Assembly (NCBI GenBank): GCA_021604605.1
Contig: BQJH01000032.1
Span: 1 to 16,719, forward strand
Direction of reading: 5' to 3'
Origin: Hyphococcus sp.
GTDB taxonomy: Bacteria > Pseudomonadota > Alphaproteobacteria > Caulobacterales > Parvularculaceae
DNA length: 16,719 nucleotides
In this document: positions 14,971 through 16,719 of the stretch, piece after piece
Layout of the letters: each line of letters begins with the position of its first letter
Numbering within the stretch: position 1 is the first letter of the stretch
Made by a program: the position numbers and the translations under genes
Notes under the pieces: model-generated
The model's input: only the letters and a program-made list of their open reading frames with translations
The model's database searches: none
What the model was told of the DNA's origin: nothing

Positions 14971-15705
14971 ATGCCAACCGACGAAAACCCCGCGAATCAA
15001 GCTGGTGCGATTGATCTATCGCATATTGATCGATGGGTATTCGACCTCGACAACACGCTCTATGAGGCTGAATGCCAACTCTTTGCGCAAATTGATGCGC
15101 GGATGACAGCATTCATTCAGGACCAGCTGACCTTGCCCCACGACAAAGCCCGCATCCTGCAAAAAGAATATTATGTTCGTTACGGCACCACTATGTCAGG
15201 ATTGATGAACGAACATGGCGTGGAGCCCGACCATTTTCTGGACTATGTCCACAACATTGATCTCGGCCCCTTAAAACCAAACCCGGCGCTGGAGGCGGCA
15301 ATCAAAAACCTGCCGGGACAAAAATACATTTACACGAATGGGTCTGAGGCCCACGCGGAAAATGTGGCTGGCGCTCTTGGCGTCTATCATTTGTTTGACG
15401 GCGTGTTTGATATTAAGGCGGCGCAATACACCCCAAAGCCTCATCGCAAACCTTATGAAGATTTTCTCAGCGCCTTTGATATTGAGCCCGGTCGGGCGGC
15501 GATGTTTGAAGACCTCGCGCAAAACCTTGAAACGCCCCACGCTTTGGGCATGACGACAGTTCTCGTTTGTTCCGACGCTGCATGGCTTGCTGACGAGCCC
15601 CATGAAAAGCGCCCTGCACGCCCTGGCGAAACAGCCGATCACATCCATTACGAAACCAATGACTTGACCGGCTTCCTCACAGACGCGATGACGGCGGCGG
15701 CATAA
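14971..15705 (+). CDS. HAD-superfamily pyrimidine 5'-nucleotidase-like phosphatase
   Basis: This 244-residue HAD hydrolase is predicted to dephosphorylate pyrimidine nucleotides in the cytoplasm. All four HAD motifs are visible: FDLDNTLY with nucleophile D25 and acid D27, YTNGS at 121-125, K156 in YTPKPHRKPYEDF, and MFEDLAQNL with E180/D181. The FDLDNTLY form and helical cap (about 38-95) match the YjjG/Sdt1-type pyrimidine 5'-nucleotidases of alphaproteobacteria. The ATG follows directly on the TAA of the DUF1036 gene (CAATAAATG), so translation is probably coupled. It is followed 22 bases later by dapD, an arrangement I recall from other alphaproteobacteria. Substrate assignment is by family only. 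Confidence 0.88.
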   Translation: MPTDENPANQAGAIDLSHIDRWVFDLDNTLYEAECQLFAQIDARMTAFIQDQLTLPHDKARILQKEYYVRYGTTMSGLMNEHGVEPDHFLDYVHNIDLGPLKPNPALEAAIKNLPGQKYIYTNGSEAHAENVAGALGVYHLFDGVFDIKAAQYTPKPHRKPYEDFLSAFDIEPGRAAMFEDLAQNLETPHALGMTTVLVCSDAAWLADEPHEKRPARPGETADHIHYETNDLTGFLTDAMTAAA

Positions 15706-15727
15706 CAACACGAACAAACGGACTATT

Positions 15728-16558
15728 ATGAGCACGATCATTAACCCGGAAACCGTCATCAACGATGCTTGGGAAAATCGAGATGATGTTTCCCTCACCA
15801 CCGAAGGCGAGATACGCGAGGCCGTTAGTAACGCGCTTCAACAACTCGACTGTGGGGCGGCGCGGGTTGCCGAGCAAAAAAACGGCGAGTGGGTCGTCAA
15901 TCAATGGCTAAAAAAAGCGGTGCTCTTATCGTTTCGGCTTTTTCCAAATTGTGAAATTGCTGGCGGGCCGGGCGCCGCAACCTGGTGGGACAAAGTCCCG
16001 TCAAAATTCGACGGTTGGGGAGCCGAAGAATTTGAACGAAGCGGCATTCGCGCTGTCCCGCCCGCAACAGTGCGGCGCGGCTCTTACGTCGCCCCCAATG
16101 TTGTTTTGATGCCATCTTTTGTAAACATTGGCGCTTATGTCGGTGAAGGGACTATGATCGACACATGGGCGTCTGTCGGCTCCTGCGCGCAGATTGGCGC
16201 TGACTGCCACATCTCCGCCGGGACAGGCATCGGCGGCGTTCTGGAGCCACTACAGGCAAACCCCGTCATTATAGAAGATAATTGCTTTATTGGCGCGCGA
16301 TCGGAAGTCGTGGAAGGCGTTATTGTTCGCGAAGGATCAGTATTGGCCATGGGCGTCTTCATTACTGCATCGACAAAAATTGTTCATCGGGAAACCGGGG
16401 AAATTTTCTATGGGGAAGTGCCTCCCTATTCTGTCGTTGTGCCGGGCTCCCTGCCCTCAGACAAAGGCGGGCCCAATCTTTATTGCGCCGTGATCATTAA
16501 ACAGGTCGACGACAAAACTCGCGCAAAAACATCCGTAAACGACCTTTTGCGCGCCTAA
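15728..16558 (+). CDS. dapD: 2,3,4,5-tetrahydropyridine-2,6-dicarboxylate N-succinyltransferase
   Basis: DapD transfers succinyl from succinyl-CoA to tetrahydrodipicolinate in the succinylase route to diaminopimelate and lysine, feeding peptidoglycan. The 276-residue protein has the helical N-terminal domain (about 1-100) and then a left-handed beta-helix of hexapeptide repeats (about 108-235), with GEGTMIDTWASVGSCAQIGA at 139-158, where D145 lies in the conserved active-site segment, and GTGIGGVLEPLQANPVIIED at 165-184. The C-terminal VPPYSVVVPGSLPS at 231-244 and NLYCAVIIKQVD are also typical. The length matches the family. No clear ribosome site precedes the ATG beyond a weak GGA. The next gene is dapE, the following enzyme but one in the pathway. 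Confidence 0.98.
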   Translation: MSTIINPETVINDAWENRDDVSLTTEGEIREAVSNALQQLDCGAARVAEQKNGEWVVNQWLKKAVLLSFRLFPNCEIAGGPGAATWWDKVPSKFDGWGAEEFERSGIRAVPPATVRRGSYVAPNVVLMPSFVNIGAYVGEGTMIDTWASVGSCAQIGADCHISAGTGIGGVLEPLQANPVIIEDNCFIGARSEVVEGVIVREGSVLAMGVFITASTKIVHRETGEIFYGEVPPYSVVVPGSLPSDKGGPNLYCAVIIKQVDDKTRAKTSVNDLLRA

Positions 16559-16617
16559 ACCAGATATAGGCGACAACTATCCTTTGGCGCCGTTCACCAG
16601 TAGATTGATTGGCGACC

Positions 16618-16719
16618 ATGCCTGACCTTGACCCTATTGAACTGTCTCAGGCGCTGATAAAGCGCCCCTCCGTCACGCCCGCAGACGCTGGCGCCTTGGA
16701 CGTCCTGCAAAATGCGTTG
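16618..16719 (+). CDS. dapE: Succinyl-diaminopimelate desuccinylase, N-terminal fragment (runs off window)
   Basis: The last 102 bases encode 34 residues starting MPDLDPIELSQALIKRPSVT and continuing PADAGALDVLQNAL, the characteristic N-terminus of DapE (helix, then RPSVTP-D-GALD). DapE removes succinate from N-succinyl-diaminopimelate using a two-zinc site, which lies beyond the window. It is 59 bases downstream of dapD; that gap shows no strong ribosome site or terminator. Gene order and the N-terminal motif together make the call secure despite the short fragment. Confidence 0.88.
   Translation, partial: MPDLDPIELSQALIKRPSVTPADAGALDVLQNAL

Overview
The window looks like chromosomal DNA from an alphaproteobacterium. 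Three things support this. The F1 part of ATP synthase forms its own cluster (atpH-A-G-D-C) with no F0 genes beside it. A Gram-negative cell-envelope run reads envC, ctpA, a YibQ-type divergent deacetylase, then rppH. A HAD pyrimidine nucleotidase sits directly before dapD and dapE, preceded by a secreted protein with DUF1036 domains, a family I know mainly from alphaproteobacteria. G+C looks to be in the mid-50s percent by eye. I cannot name a genus; a marine Hyphomonadales or Parvularculales type is a guess only. No tRNA, rRNA, CRISPR array, insertion sequence or phage gene was seen.

Layout. Bases 2-5753 (+ strand) hold the 3' end of envC, the periplasmic serine protease ctpA, a YibQ-like envelope protein, the RNA pyrophosphohydrolase rppH, an RluA-family pseudouridine synthase overlapping rppH by ATGA, and a GT87-like membrane glycosyltransferase. 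Bases 5750-13884 (- strand) read, in the direction of transcription, priA, a PagL-like lipid A deacylase, a 297-base leader region, then atpH, atpA, atpG, atpD and atpC. The two blocks converge and their last genes overlap by 4 bases, sharing the palindrome CTAG as both stop codons. Bases 13963-16719 (+ strand) diverge from priA: a secreted DUF1036-peptidoglycan-binding-DUF1036 protein, a HAD phosphatase starting on the base after its stop codon, dapD, and the first 34 codons of dapE.

How the genes work together. The left block concerns cell-wall remodelling and division (EnvC, CtpA, YibQ), mRNA 5'-end processing, RNA modification and envelope glycosylation. The middle block makes the catalytic F1 head of ATP synthase, with a replication-restart helicase and an outer-membrane lipid A enzyme upstream. 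The right block makes diaminopimelate and lysine precursors for peptidoglycan, beside a secreted protein likely to contact peptidoglycan.

Most of the window is ordinary housekeeping DNA. The parts most worth a second look are the duplicated DUF1036 protein, PriA with one of its two zinc sites dismantled, the palindrome-dense gap before the PagL-like gene, the stem-loop leader of the atp operon, the shared CTAG stop with no room for a terminator, and an apparent excess of the palindrome GGCGCC.
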